A stretch of 21,146 nucleotides of DNA from CAYHEQ01 sp964355795 (GCA_964355795.1 CAYHEQ010000010.1:1-21146), one strand, 5' to 3'. Positions 6,832 through 13,452 are shown, counted from the stretch's first letter. The notes: generated from the sequence alone by a model not told the origin. Program-made: numbers and translations.

Positions 6832-7106
6832 TTGACATCTGTGATGTTGCCGGTAAATATAGATTCGCTGGTCGAGCTACTTGTAGTAGCATTACTCATA
6901 ACATATTCCATGCTAAAATCACGGCTTTCATTACTTCTTTCAGGAACACTTGTTGTTTGCTCTATCATTCTGCTTGGGATGTCGAAGCACAATTTATCTA
7001 AACAAGGATTATTCGTGCTGGCGATAAAGAACAGCATTGCCATATAAAACATGAAATCAGTTGCATTTAAGCTGTCAGATATTAGATTATTTATCTTTTT
7101 GTTCAT
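6828..7106 (-). CDS. Small protein with one hydrophobic segment
   Basis: A 92-aa protein I do not recognise. It has a polar N-terminus, one hydrophobic stretch (DFMFYMAMLFFIAS, about 17-30), then a Cys/Pro and Ser/Thr-rich tail (MSNATTSSSTSESIFTG). AGGAG lies about 6 nt before the ATG. Its stop overlaps the start of the HEPN-like gene by 4 bp. It is the middle gene of a compact three-gene minus-strand group and is AT-rich. It could be a membrane-tethered partner of one of its neighbours. Confidence 0.6.
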   Translation of the reverse strand: MNKKINNLISDSLNATDFMFYMAMLFFIASTNNPCLDKLCFDIPSRMIEQTTSVPERSNESRDFSMEYVMSNATTSSSTSESIFTGNITDVK

Positions 7107-7138
7107 CTTTTTCTCCTAATAGTTTCTCTAGTCCATAT

Positions 7139-7609
7139 TTATTTTAATAAAAGTAATATAAGTAAAATTATAATAACTGTTGTCGGTGCTATACTGATAG
7201 CCCCAAAAATACTCCATAGGATTATTGCTATTGCGATAACCCCCACAATAGCAATTAAATAGCTACAAACCTTAAAAGCCCAATAAGCGTAAAAGTCGCT
7301 CTCGTGTTTTAAATAAAGACAGTTTTCGTTATATCTCTCGCTCTTCTCAAGGCTCATTTCTTTTAGCTCTTTGTCCCAGCTCTCCTCAAGGTCGTTAGCT
7401 ACGCCAAACAAAGCAACAAACCCTCCGCTAACGATCAATCCTAGCCAATCGTTATCCCAACTAAAAAAATCATTTCTGCCTGCAATAAATACCGCATAAA
7501 AAAAGTAAATCATTGTTATAACTGCAACTATAATCCCCATAAAATGCGTGCAACCTGCTTTTACTCTGTAAACCTCAAATCTCGCAACTTCTTTTTTCTC
7601 ATTTTCCAT
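7139..7609 (-). CDS. Four-helix integral membrane protein
   Basis: A 156-aa protein with two pairs of membrane helices (about 22-43 FMGIIVAVITMIYFFYAVFI; about 54-72 DWLGLIVSGGFVALFGVA; about 112-134 CSYLIAIVGVIAIAIILW; about 137-155 IAPTTVIIILLILLLL), separated by a charged cytoplasmic loop with EESWDKELKEMSLEKSERYNE. It has no recognised family. First gene of the trio with the 92-aa and HEPN-like genes (33 bp to the next). Small multi-helix membrane proteins beside HEPN-like proteins occur in defence cassettes, but that role is inferred here. Confidence 0.65.
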   Translation of the reverse strand: MENEKKEVARFEVYRVKAGCTHFMGIIVAVITMIYFFYAVFIAGRNDFFSWDNDWLGLIVSGGFVALFGVANDLEESWDKELKEMSLEKSERYNENCLYLKHESDFYAYWAFKVCSYLIAIVGVIAIAIILWSIFGAISIAPTTVIIILLILLLLK

Positions 7610-7638
7610 GGATGTTTATTTACTGTTATTCTGTGCGA

Positions 7639-7657
7639 GTCGGATTCTGAATCCGAC
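7639..7657. repeat. 19-bp perfect palindrome between the BRO-N gene and the membrane trio
   Basis: GTCGGATTC-T-GAATCCGAC sits 3 bp beyond the stop of the BRO-N gene and about 30 bp before the start of the membrane gene. No T-run follows on either strand, so it is better read as an operator, a recombination-type site or a repeat element than a terminator. Confidence 0.6.
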
Positions 7658-7660
7658 CGA

Positions 7661-8515
7661 TTACTCTTTTAATCTCTTCTTCTCTTCTATTAAAAAATTC
7701 TTCCCTGTCACCACTTTCTTCCCGGTTTTTTGTTCCAAGTCTTCTCTCGCTTTCTTGGCGATATTGCCACCTTTTTTGCTCGCAACTTTATTTTCTTCCA
7801 GTCCGAAAGCATCAATGCTTTCGGCTATTTGGCGAGTGGATAGTTCCGCCAAGGCGGTGAAAACTAATTCCGCGTCATCCATATGATCGCGCAGATTTTC
7901 CGTTTTCAAATCTTTCAACTGTTTGTGCCCTTTGACAGATAGCCCCGTCCATTCTTGGTGAATAATGTTGGTCAAAATCGCGTATTCGTCTTGTTTTGAA
8001 ATCTCGTGGCCTTGCCAATAATCAGTGAGTTTGTTGCGTATCTCTTGCCCCATCATCCTTTGCTGGATCCATTGCCCGCTTCTGCCTAGTCTCTGCCAAT
8101 TCTCCCGCGCGCGATTGAGCCCTCTTTCCGGGTCGGTGATTTCTTGAATTCTTTCTTGTCCGACTTTGGCCAACCAAAGCTTGAGTGGTTCGGCTTTCTT
8201 GGAAGGAATAGACTGAATAAGGCGGAGCATAGCTTCAAGGTCTGCCGCGTCTGTCTCTCGCATTTTTCCGTCAGTAGCGAGCATTTTCAACTGTCCGATT
8301 TTATCGGACACTTCACTTCCCTCGTTTTGTAGCTTCATTTTTAAGTCGCTCCAATACTTTCTCGGCCTATCGGAATTTGTTAAAGCTTCAATAACATCTA
8401 TTACCGAAAAATACCATTTTTCTTTTGCCTCATCCCAAACTCGACGGATGGGCTTGTCTTCAAATAACGCGATTTTGCCGTGCCCGCCTCTGGCGTGGCT
8501 TTTTTGTTTTGGCAT
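7661..8515 (-). CDS. BRO-N domain protein (phage antirepressor / DinD-like)
   Basis: A 284-aa protein. The N-terminal half fits the BRO-N fold of phage antirepressors: KIALFEDKPIRRVWDEAKEKWYFSVIDVIEALTNSDRPRKYWSDLKMKL (about 14-62), followed by QLKMLATDGKMRETDAADLEAMLRLIQSIPSKKAEPLKLWLAKVG. The C-terminal half is the helical domain common in bacterial DinD-like relatives (LTDYWQGHEISKQDEYAILTNIIHQEWTGLSVKGHK), ending in a Lys-rich tail. Such proteins bind DNA and are usually phage-derived; the exact role is unknown. It sits inside the heat-shock operon, between grpE and the membrane/HEPN trio. No Shine-Dalgarno is visible. Confidence 0.85.
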   Translation of the reverse strand: MPKQKSHARGGHGKIALFEDKPIRRVWDEAKEKWYFSVIDVIEALTNSDRPRKYWSDLKMKLQNEGSEVSDKIGQLKMLATDGKMRETDAADLEAMLRLIQSIPSKKAEPLKLWLAKVGQERIQEITDPERGLNRARENWQRLGRSGQWIQQRMMGQEIRNKLTDYWQGHEISKQDEYAILTNIIHQEWTGLSVKGHKQLKDLKTENLRDHMDDAELVFTALAELSTRQIAESIDAFGLEENKVASKKGGNIAKKAREDLEQKTGKKVVTGKNFLIEEKKRLKE

Positions 8516-8549
8516 ACGTTTGGATTATTTGTAATTTCTTAATTTTTTA

Positions 8550-8625
8550 TTTCCCGCTCGCTCCTCAAGGTTTGACCTTAAACATCCAATTCTCAAGGTC
8601 AAACCTTTTCCCGCTCGCTCATCAA
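8550..8625. repeat. 13-bp-stem hairpin element (copy C) framed by direct repeats
   Basis: AAGGTTTGACCTT (8567-8579) and AAGGTCAAACCTT (8595-8607) form an exact 13-bp stem with a 15-nt loop. Read on the minus strand, the loop starts GAGAATT after CCTT and ends TTT before AAGG, matching copies A (3381-3419) and B (16204-16246). The exact 14-bp direct repeat TTTCCCGCTCGCTC lies on both sides (8550-8563, 8607-8620), extending to 18/19 with the following TCAA. Confidence 0.75.
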
Positions 8626-8626
8626 T

Positions 8627-9133
8627 TTATTTTCCCGCCTCATCGGCGGGTCGCCGTAAAGGCGACTTCGCCACTTTTACTTTCGGATATTTGACCACTC
8701 TCTCGCCGATTCGGTAGCCGGGCTCTAGCTCTTCCAAAATCGTGCCCTCTTCTTTTTCCGATTCTTCTTCCAGCATCGCTTCGTGGAAAGATGGGTCAAA
8801 TTTTTCACCAACGGTCGCAATCTTTTCCAACCCCTCTTTTTTCAATAATTCGTCCAGCTGGGCTTTGATGGCGACAACACCCTTCATCCATTCCGAATCC
8901 TTGATTTCTGTCGGAATACTGGTGGTTGCTTTCTCAAAATTGGCCACGATGGGCAGGAGATGGCTCACGGAATTGACTTTCAGAAACTGTACGACCATTT
9001 CTTTTTCCTTTTCCACCTGCTTTTTGTAATTATCCAGATCGGCGAGGGATCTTTTCCACCCTGCCAAATATTCATCGCGTTGGGCGATGATTTCTTCTAC
9101 ATCATTTTTCTTTTTCTGTTGTTTTTTGCTCAT
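8627..9133 (-). CDS. grpE: Nucleotide exchange factor GrpE
   Basis: GrpE releases ADP from DnaK. The 168-aa protein has a basic start (MSKKQQKKK), a long dimerising helix (VEEIIAQRDEYLAGWKRSLADLDNYKKQVEKEK, about 11-43, with the family pattern R..AD..NyrkR) and the beta-wing domain (KFDPSFHEAML and GYRIGERVVKYPKVKVA, family pattern GY...rvlRpA.V.V). It is on the short side for the family. It lies 96 bp downstream of hrcA in the CIRCE-controlled unit. The last residues (SPLRRPADEAGK) are encoded by two tandem GC hairpins and may be an added tail. Confidence 0.95.
   Translation of the reverse strand: MSKKQQKKKNDVEEIIAQRDEYLAGWKRSLADLDNYKKQVEKEKEMVVQFLKVNSVSHLLPIVANFEKATTSIPTEIKDSEWMKGVVAIKAQLDELLKKEGLEKIATVGEKFDPSFHEAMLEEESEKEEGTILEELEPGYRIGERVVKYPKVKVAKSPLRRPADEAGK
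8634..8666. repeat. Tandem GC hairpins inside the 3' coding end of grpE
   Basis: CCCGCC-TCATC-GGCGGG (8634-8650) abuts GTCGCC-GTAAA-GGCGAC (8650-8666). The order and sharing of the central base mirror the dnaK pair at 4525-4555. They encode the terminal RRPADEAGK of GrpE. Confidence 0.65.
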
Positions 9134-9148
9134 TTTAAGTTCTCTATT

Positions 9149-9220
9149 GTTACATTGTTAAATTGTCACATTGTTGTCTCGTTCTGAAACCCTAACAATG
9201 TAGCAATGTAGCCATGTAAC
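9149..9220. repeat. Long imperfect hairpin between hrcA and grpE (repeat copy 1)
   Basis: The left arm begins GTTACATTGTTAAATTGTC (9149 on), and the right arm ending at 9220 is its approximate inverse, giving about 28 imperfectly paired positions. The 65 bp at 9156-9220 recur at 9975-10039 on the other side of hrcA with 8 differences, all transitions. Confidence 0.75.
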
Positions 9221-9229
9221 CATTGCGGT

Positions 9230-9919
9230 TTAATTTTCTAGAAGTCGTTTTCTTTGCAGGATTTCTCCTAATTTTTCTAAATAAGGAATCACCACCTGAT
9301 ACGGCATTCTCGTTGGGCCCACGACACCCAAGACGCAAGGTTGAGAGCCAAAGAGGAAACAGACGGCGATTGTGGAGAAATCAGCCGCTCCTTGATAAGG
9401 ATTTTCTTGGCCGATATAGACTTTGGCGATCCCCAGCCCGTCAAATTCTAGCGACTGGACGAAGTCGGGCAGATTGTCCATCAGGCGAGCAAAGCGTACC
9501 ATTTTTTCTTGTTCGGCGAATTCTTTCTTGTTCAATGTCTCGGCGAGCCCGTAGGCGCGCAGGATAGTGGGCGTCACGCAAAAAGCGGTGTTGTTGCCCG
9601 ATGCGCTTGATACGAGCTTCAAAATCTTGTCCAAACCTCTCTTTTCCGCGAATTCTTTGAGGTCAGTGGCCTCGGGGAATTCTTTGCTCGAAGTCAGATT
9701 GTCAATGTATGCCCGATACCCCTTTTCGGTCGGGATACGCCCCGCCGAAGTATGGGGCTGGCAGATCAGGCCTTCTTTTTCCAAGCGCGCCATCTCGCCC
9801 CTAATGGTGGCCGGTGAAAAGCCCAAAAACTCCGCCATCACCTTCGACCCAACCGGATCGGAGGTGGCGACGAATTCTTCCACGATAGAGGTGAGAATGG
9901 TGTTTTTCCTAGTAGACAT
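9230..9919 (-). CDS. hrcA: Heat-inducible transcription repressor HrcA (short form)
   Basis: HrcA binds CIRCE operators and represses chaperone genes until heat shock occupies the chaperones. The winged-helix region is clear: ILTSIVEEFVATSDPVGSKVMAEFLGFSPATIRGEMARLEKEGLICQPHTSAGRIPTEKGYRAYID (about 8-73). The C-terminal GAF-like part is present (GLGIAKVYIGQENPYQGAADFSTIAVCF then GVVGPTRMPYQVVIPYLEKL). At 229 aa it is about 110 aa shorter than the usual protein, the loss falling in the middle. The true start is taken as ATG 9919 because the family begins there. AGGAGG occurs about 25 nt upstream, too far for this ATG. It is first in the operon behind a CIRCE. Confidence 0.94.
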   Translation of the reverse strand: MSTRKNTILTSIVEEFVATSDPVGSKVMAEFLGFSPATIRGEMARLEKEGLICQPHTSAGRIPTEKGYRAYIDNLTSSKEFPEATDLKEFAEKRGLDKILKLVSSASGNNTAFCVTPTILRAYGLAETLNKKEFAEQEKMVRFARLMDNLPDFVQSLEFDGLGIAKVYIGQENPYQGAADFSTIAVCFLFGSQPCVLGVVGPTRMPYQVVIPYLEKLGEILQRKRLLEN

Positions 9920-9974
9920 AGTAGTTATCCAGTTGATTGTGCCTCCTGCAACGCTTTGTGTCAGATGGCTATAG

Positions 9975-10039
9975 TGTTAAATTGTTGCATTGTTGCCTCG
10001 TCCTGAAGCCCCAACAATATAGCAATGTAGCCATATAAC
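9975..10039. repeat. Repeat copy 2, upstream of hrcA
   Basis: 65 bp matching 9156-9220 at 57 positions (88%). The 8 differences are all C/T or A/G. It lies in the hrcA leader between CIRCE and the start codon, in the same orientation as copy 1. Confidence 0.75.
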
Positions 10040-10067
10040 AGTATGGCAATATAGCCACTTATTCCTC

Positions 10068-10094
10068 CTAGCACTCTCTTCCTCCGAGTGCCAA
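10068..10094. promoter_or_regulatory. CIRCE operator (HrcA binding site)
   Basis: CTAGCACTC, a 9-nt spacer and GAGTGCCAA. The consensus is TTAGCACTC-N9-GAGTGCTAA, so only one outer base on each side differs. It lies about 150 bp upstream of hrcA and just downstream of the predicted start point of the minus-strand promoter, the classical autoregulated arrangement. Confidence 0.95.
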
Positions 10095-10111
10095 TACCCC
10101 TATTTTACTCA

Positions 10112-10139
10112 AAATAAAACTCCCGTCAAGAGAATTTTA
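10112..10139 (-). promoter_or_regulatory. Promoter of the hrcA-grpE heat-shock unit
   Basis: On the minus strand TTGACG (10139-10134), a 16-nt spacer and TAAAAT (10117-10112) point into the CIRCE about 18 bp further on. Repressor bound there would block initiation or clearance. Confidence 0.8.
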
Positions 10140-10147
10140 TAAAACTA

Positions 10148-10176
10148 TTGACATTGAAGTAAATATTTGCTATAAT
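10148..10176 (+). promoter_or_regulatory. Perfect consensus sigma-70 promoter of the prepilin-like operon
   Basis: TTGACA (10148-10153), a 17-nt spacer and TATAAT (10171-10176) match the consensus at every position. It is divergent from the hrcA promoter, with only 8 bp between the two -35 boxes. Confidence 0.93.
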
Positions 10177-10182
10177 TAGCCA

Positions 10183-10228
10183 CATTCAAGGGAACCTTGA
10201 AAATCTAGGATTCAGAGGAGCCTTAATC
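10183..10228 (+). promoter_or_regulatory. 5' leader with terminal hairpin and shared motif
   Basis: TTCAAGG-GAA-CCTTGAA (10185-10201) forms a perfect 7-bp hairpin at the predicted 5' end of the mRNA. GAACCTTGAAAATCTA (10192-10207) recurs with one change in the DGR target leader (18513-18528). AGAGGAG (10214-10220) is the ribosome binding site, 8 nt before the GTG start. Confidence 0.65.
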
Positions 10229-10576
10229 GTGGAACCGAAAAAACCGACACATGAGTTGGTTATCGAGATGTTGGAGCTTGCCAGCAAACAGCTCGGGGAT
10301 TACGATCGCATGATCACGGATCTGCATGAGAAAAACCCGCAAGAACTGGTGAAAAATGAGACGGAATATATGATGCAAGCGGGGATATTAAAAGGCTACA
10401 TATCCGCAATGGGTCAGGTATCATTCAGCATGATCGTGCCGGAAGACGCCATCCACGGGATAATCGAACGACTGAAAAAGATTGTCAATGACAATCCCTC
10501 TCTGGACACCTTCAATGACCTCATCGAGGATCTTCGGAGCCGAGTCGAGAAAAACGAAGAGAGTAAGGAGGACTGA
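10229..10576 (+). CDS. Uncharacterised helical acidic protein, co-transcribed with a prepilin-like gene
   Basis: 115 aa, predominantly helical and charged, with no signal peptide, membrane segment or cysteine. Helices are suggested around HELVIEMLELASKQLGDYDRMI, TEYMMQAGILKGYISAMGQ and IHGIIERLKKIV; the C-terminus is EKNEESKED. I do not recognise the family. The start is GTG at 10229, decided by AGAGGAG 8 nt upstream. It is the first gene after a perfect consensus promoter, and the prepilin-like gene starts 2 bp after its stop, so the two are likely functionally linked (for example a cytoplasmic partner or chaperone, which is inference). Confidence 0.8.
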   Translation: MEPKKPTHELVIEMLELASKQLGDYDRMITDLHEKNPQELVKNETEYMMQAGILKGYISAMGQVSFSMIVPEDAIHGIIERLKKIVNDNPSLDTFNDLIEDLRSRVEKNEESKED

Positions 10577-10578
10577 CC

Positions 10579-10932
10579 ATGAGAAACAGACACAAAGGAT
10601 TTTCCTTGATGGAAGTAATCCTGTCGATGGGGCTTCTTGCCATGGCGATTTTCTTCCTGCGATCAAGGGGTTGTTTCTCCTCGACCGAATCAATCGTAAC
10701 GATCGTCGGGGAAGCAAAACAGGTTGGGAGCTACAAGTTTCCCGACTATGTCATCAATACATCGGCGGGGTCGTTCGTGGTATATACTTCCATCGAATTC
10801 GCCAAGTGGGACGGGCTCAAGGGGAAATGTGTCCGAATAGGATACAAGGAAACCAGCCAAGCAACCGCCCCAGTAATAAAAAGTGGCGAAGTCCTCCCTA
10901 CCGACGCCTGCGCTTCCTTGAGCGCAAAATGA
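10579..10932 (+). CDS. Type IV prepilin-like protein
   Basis: 117 aa. The N-terminus RHKGFSLMEVILSMGLLAMAIFFL is a class III prepilin signal: a short basic leader ending in Gly, cleavage before Phe, Glu at mature position 5, then a hydrophobic helix. Prepilin peptidase would process it for a type IV pilus or pseudopilus. The mature domain is small (about 110 aa) with three cysteines (near 47, 85 and 110), the last two plausibly forming the D-loop disulfide. AAGGAGG precedes the ATG. No pilus ATPase or peptidase gene lies in the window, so its machinery must be elsewhere. It ends at a terminator. Confidence 0.85.
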   Translation: MRNRHKGFSLMEVILSMGLLAMAIFFLRSRGCFSSTESIVTIVGEAKQVGSYKFPDYVINTSAGSFVVYTSIEFAKWDGLKGKCVRIGYKETSQATAPVIKSGEVLPTDACASLSAK

Positions 10933-10954
10933 AAAGACCTTTTTCGGCTACTAG

Positions 10955-10980
10955 CCCCGACCCTTTGCGGTCGGGGTTTT
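10955..10980 (+). terminator. Intrinsic terminator of the prepilin-like operon
   Basis: An 8-bp stem CCCCGACC/GGTCGGGG (10955-10962 with 10969-10976), a 6-nt loop and TTTT. It lies 22 bp after the stop and separates the operon from the convergent toxin gene. Confidence 0.88.
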
Positions 10981-10994
10981 ACTTTACGGTTTGT

Positions 10995-11255
10995 TTATCG
11001 GTACACATCATGATCGCCGATGGCGAGGAGGATGGCTTCTTTTTTGGCAATATATTTGAAGACAATGCGATAACGGTAATTGATCGAGAAGCTATGGCGT
11101 CCCACGAGACGCCCTTTTAATTTGTGGACTTTGAGCGTTTTGTGACTTTTTTCGTCTACAAAAACAGCGATTTTCTCTACCGCTTCCGCCTGGAGTTCTC
11201 CCGAGAGCGTCTTTACTTGTCGCAAGAAAGAAGGAGCGTAGCCAATCCTTATCAT
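10995..11255 (-). CDS. RelE/ParE-superfamily toxin
   Basis: 86 aa with the RelE/ParE pattern: a basic helical start (YAPSFLRQVKTLSGELQAEAVEKIAVF), then the beta-sheet segment HKLKGRLVGRHSFSINYRYRIVFKYIAKKEAILLAIGDHDVY. The motif pair (Lk G.l.G..S..i...yRivf) and the terminal G-D-H-D-V-Y are typical of mRNA-cleaving or gyrase-targeting toxins of this fold. Its ATG overlaps the antitoxin stop by 4 bp, so it is translated only with the antitoxin. RelE versus ParE activity cannot be told from sequence alone. Confidence 0.88.
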   Translation of the reverse strand: MIRIGYAPSFLRQVKTLSGELQAEAVEKIAVFVDEKSHKTLKVHKLKGRLVGRHSFSINYRYRIVFKYIAKKEAILLAIGDHDVYR

Positions 11256-11470
11256 ATCTTTTTTAAGATTTTCTTCAGATCGCCACGCACTATCTTGCCC
11301 TCTTTGATCTCTTGTTCGGCGGAGATGACCGCGCCGATTGCTTCTTCTTCAGAGGCGCGCAAAATAGCGCGACGAATCGCTTCCGCCTTGTTCGCGCCAT
11401 AGCCATTTCTGATGAGATTTTGCAACCGCTCTTCTTGCTCACTTGTGAGGGGAACAGATATCGTGCTCAT
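11252..11470 (-). CDS. Ribbon-helix-helix type antitoxin
   Basis: 72 aa. The N-terminus STISVPLTSEQEERLQNLIRNGYGANKAEAIRRAILR has the RHH layout (a beta strand, then two helices) of ParD-like antitoxins; the rest (EEEAIGAVISAEQEIKEGK) would wrap the toxin. It precedes the toxin with an ATGA overlap. TTTAAT ends 6 nt before its ATG, and a palindrome lies slightly upstream, fitting autoregulation. Confidence 0.85.
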   Translation of the reverse strand: MSTISVPLTSEQEERLQNLIRNGYGANKAEAIRRAILRASEEEAIGAVISAEQEIKEGKIVRGDLKKILKKI

Positions 11471-11489
11471 GAAAGTATTAAATTATATT

Positions 11490-11502
11490 ATGATAATATC
11501 AT
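11490..11502. promoter_or_regulatory. Candidate antitoxin operator
   Basis: ATGATA-A-TATCAT is a perfect 13-bp palindrome about 20 bp upstream of the antitoxin start, within its likely promoter, where RHH antitoxins normally bind. Confidence 0.5.
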
Positions 11503-11521
11503 ATCACGCCAATCTCCGCCG

Positions 11522-12664
11522 TCAATTAACTTTTTCATCCACCACCACCCTATTCCTCCCCTCCCCTTTGGCGCGGTAGAGGGCTCTGTCGGCACGCCGG
11601 AGGATCTCGGGCAATTTTTCTACTCCACTGGCCACGCCAAGGCTAATAGTGATCCCTCCCGCCGGTATCTCTGGGACAAATTGCGTTTTTTCGCAGATTT
11701 GGCGAATATTTTCCGCTATTTTCGCAGATTCCTCTAGGTCTTTTTCCAAAATTACGGAGAATTCTTCTCCGCCGAGGCGATACGCGATACCCTCGCTTTC
11801 CTGCAATATCTTGGCCAGTCCCACCAGCACTTCATCGCCCTTGGGGTGACCAAGGGCGTCGTTGACTTTTTTGAAGAAATCGATATCCAGCGCGATGACG
11901 GAATAAGTAGTATCGGCTTTCTGGTTTTTCCCATACATTTCCAAATACCGACGGTTGAAAAGCCCCGTTAAGGGGTCTATGGTCGCTCTTCTTTCCTGCC
12001 TTTTGGCGTAGAGGAAACTCGCGGTCAAATGACCAAGCGTTTTGAAAAAGGCGTAATCATCACGGGAGAATTCTTTTTCGGAGGAAGCGAAAACCGCGCC
12101 GAAATTTTCCTGCGCGAAATCAAGCGAACAGGCCATCATATTCTCCGGCAGGATATTGCTTCTGCCAAATCTTTCATTAGACGCGGTGTTATTGGACAGG
12201 AAAGGCAGAGTTATCAATTCTCGCTTAATATCTTTTTCCGTCAGACGAAGAGTAGTTTGCGGGAAGGCCAGATGAAATCCGGAGAGGAAGTCCTGATCGC
12301 CCGTGAAAATATCGCGTAATTTTTCTATTCCCTCCAGCTGTCTGGTTCTTTTTCGTATTTTTTCAAAAATAGTGCCTAACGCGCCACCCAGCGCTAGATA
12401 AAATATAACGGTAACAAAGAGATCTATTTCTCTAGCGCCTACCCCATTTCTTTCTATGGAGAGGAAAATAAAAGGCGCGAGGAAGTAGGAAGAGGCCGTT
12501 GCCGTCCAGAGACCACCTTCGGTTCCGTGCCAAAAAGCGCCGAGAATAATAGGCGCAAAGAGCAAAAAACGGGTCGATAAATTGGCGTCAATAGCGGTAA
12601 TTTGACCGGTATAAAGCAGAAAAACGGAGATCAAAACGACAACAGTAATAAGGAAATGTTTCAT
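11522..12664 (-). CDS. Membrane-bound GGDEF protein (probable diguanylate cyclase)
   Basis: 380 aa. The N-terminal 110 residues hold about four membrane helices (FLITVVVLISVFLLY, FLLFAPIILGAFWHG, WTATASSYFLAPFIFLSI, LFVTVIFYLALGGALGTI). A GAF-like linker region (about 115-220) follows, then a GGDEF domain (about 225-376): RRATIDPLTGLFNRRYLE, IALDIDFFKKVNDALGHPKGDEVL, and the active-site loop RLGGEEFSVIL. The intact GGEEF supports c-di-GMP synthesis. The RxxD inhibitory site that usually sits 5 residues before the loop is absent (QESE there). The ATG overlaps the stop of the CPBP-like gene by 4 bp, so the two are coupled. c-di-GMP enzymes are uncommon in reduced CPR genomes. Confidence 0.92.
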   Translation of the reverse strand: MKHFLITVVVLISVFLLYTGQITAIDANLSTRFLLFAPIILGAFWHGTEGGLWTATASSYFLAPFIFLSIERNGVGAREIDLFVTVIFYLALGGALGTIFEKIRKRTRQLEGIEKLRDIFTGDQDFLSGFHLAFPQTTLRLTEKDIKRELITLPFLSNNTASNERFGRSNILPENMMACSLDFAQENFGAVFASSEKEFSRDDYAFFKTLGHLTASFLYAKRQERRATIDPLTGLFNRRYLEMYGKNQKADTTYSVIALDIDFFKKVNDALGHPKGDEVLVGLAKILQESEGIAYRLGGEEFSVILEKDLEESAKIAENIRQICEKTQFVPEIPAGGITISLGVASGVEKLPEILRRADRALYRAKGEGRNRVVVDEKVN

Positions 12665-13446
12665 AGCAAAATATTAACGAAAACAAGGACGATGGCAGAA
12701 GCGACGGTGGAGGGGATCAGACTTTTGGTTCGCTCTGTTAGATAACAAAAGACAAAACTTTCAAAAATAATGTAATAAATAGCGGAAGCCAAAAGTCCCC
12801 GACTGGCAAAATAGACAGGATTAGCGAGAAACGGCAAAAGATAGAGGGTGGTAGAAATAATGGTGGCGACGAGAAAAGAAAAATTGTTTTTTTGACGCAA
12901 CCGCAGGAAAATCATCCCGCGAAAAAAGATCTCCATCCCGATAACGCCGAAGGCTATTTCGGGGAGGATTTTGACCCAAAGATTAGGCCAAATGATGACT
13001 GGGAAAGTAAAGCCAGCCAGATGAAAAGTGGCGAACATGTGGGAGACAACAATGATAGCGACGAGAATACCTAGTGTGGTATTTGCTAACAGTTTCTTGG
13101 AAGCAAAGCCAAATTTTTCCGAGCTTTGGCGATGGTGATAGAAAATAGAGGCGAAAACAAACCAAAATAACAGAAGCGAAAAAGGAAAAGCGGAAAGCGA
13201 AAAACTAAGAAAAATAAACAGCAAAATAACGATGATAGCGCGGGGGAAACTTTTCAAGACGATAGTCAGCGGGAGGAGGAAGAAAATGACAATTTGCAGG
13301 ATGTTGAGCGTAGGCAGGAGGAAACTTTCGGGGAGATATCGCCGAATAAAAAATTCCATAATGATATTTAATGTGGCCAAACAAAAAGCGACCACCGTTA
13401 GTCGGTCAATGTTGATGCCATTGATTTCTTCTTGCTCATTGTTCAT
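12661..13446 (-). CDS. CPBP/Abi-like membrane protein with missing catalytic residues
   Basis: 261 aa with about eight membrane helices. The GMEIFFRGMIFLRLR motif (about 168-182) matches motif 1 of CPBP intramembrane proteases (EExxxR), but the first Glu is Met. Motif 2, where a His is expected (F..xH), reads STTLYLLPFLANP with Leu instead, and the last motif lacks a clear HxxxN. It may therefore be a pseudoprotease or bind substrate without cleaving. It is coupled by a 4-bp overlap to the GGDEF gene, suggesting a joint membrane signalling role (inference). TAGAAT, preceded by TGC, ends 6 nt before the ATG, so the mRNA is probably leaderless and divergent from comEC. Confidence 0.8.
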   Translation of the reverse strand: MNNEQEEINGINIDRLTVVAFCLATLNIIMEFFIRRYLPESFLLPTLNILQIVIFFLLPLTIVLKSFPRAIIVILLFIFLSFSLSAFPFSLLLFWFVFASIFYHHRQSSEKFGFASKKLLANTTLGILVAIIVVSHMFATFHLAGFTFPVIIWPNLWVKILPEIAFGVIGMEIFFRGMIFLRLRQKNNFSFLVATIISTTLYLLPFLANPVYFASRGLLASAIYYIIFESFVFCYLTERTKSLIPSTVASAIVLVFVNILL

Positions 13447-13452
13447 ATCGTC

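Noticed and set aside
9919..9960. Longer HrcA starting near the AGGAGG upstream of the annotated ATG
   Set aside because: No ATG, GTG or TTG lies in frame at a suitable distance, and HrcA homologues begin at the chosen ATG.
10482..11120. 212-aa plus-strand ORF
   Set aside because: Overlaps two genes with good ribosome binding sites and crosses their terminator and the toxin gene in another frame.
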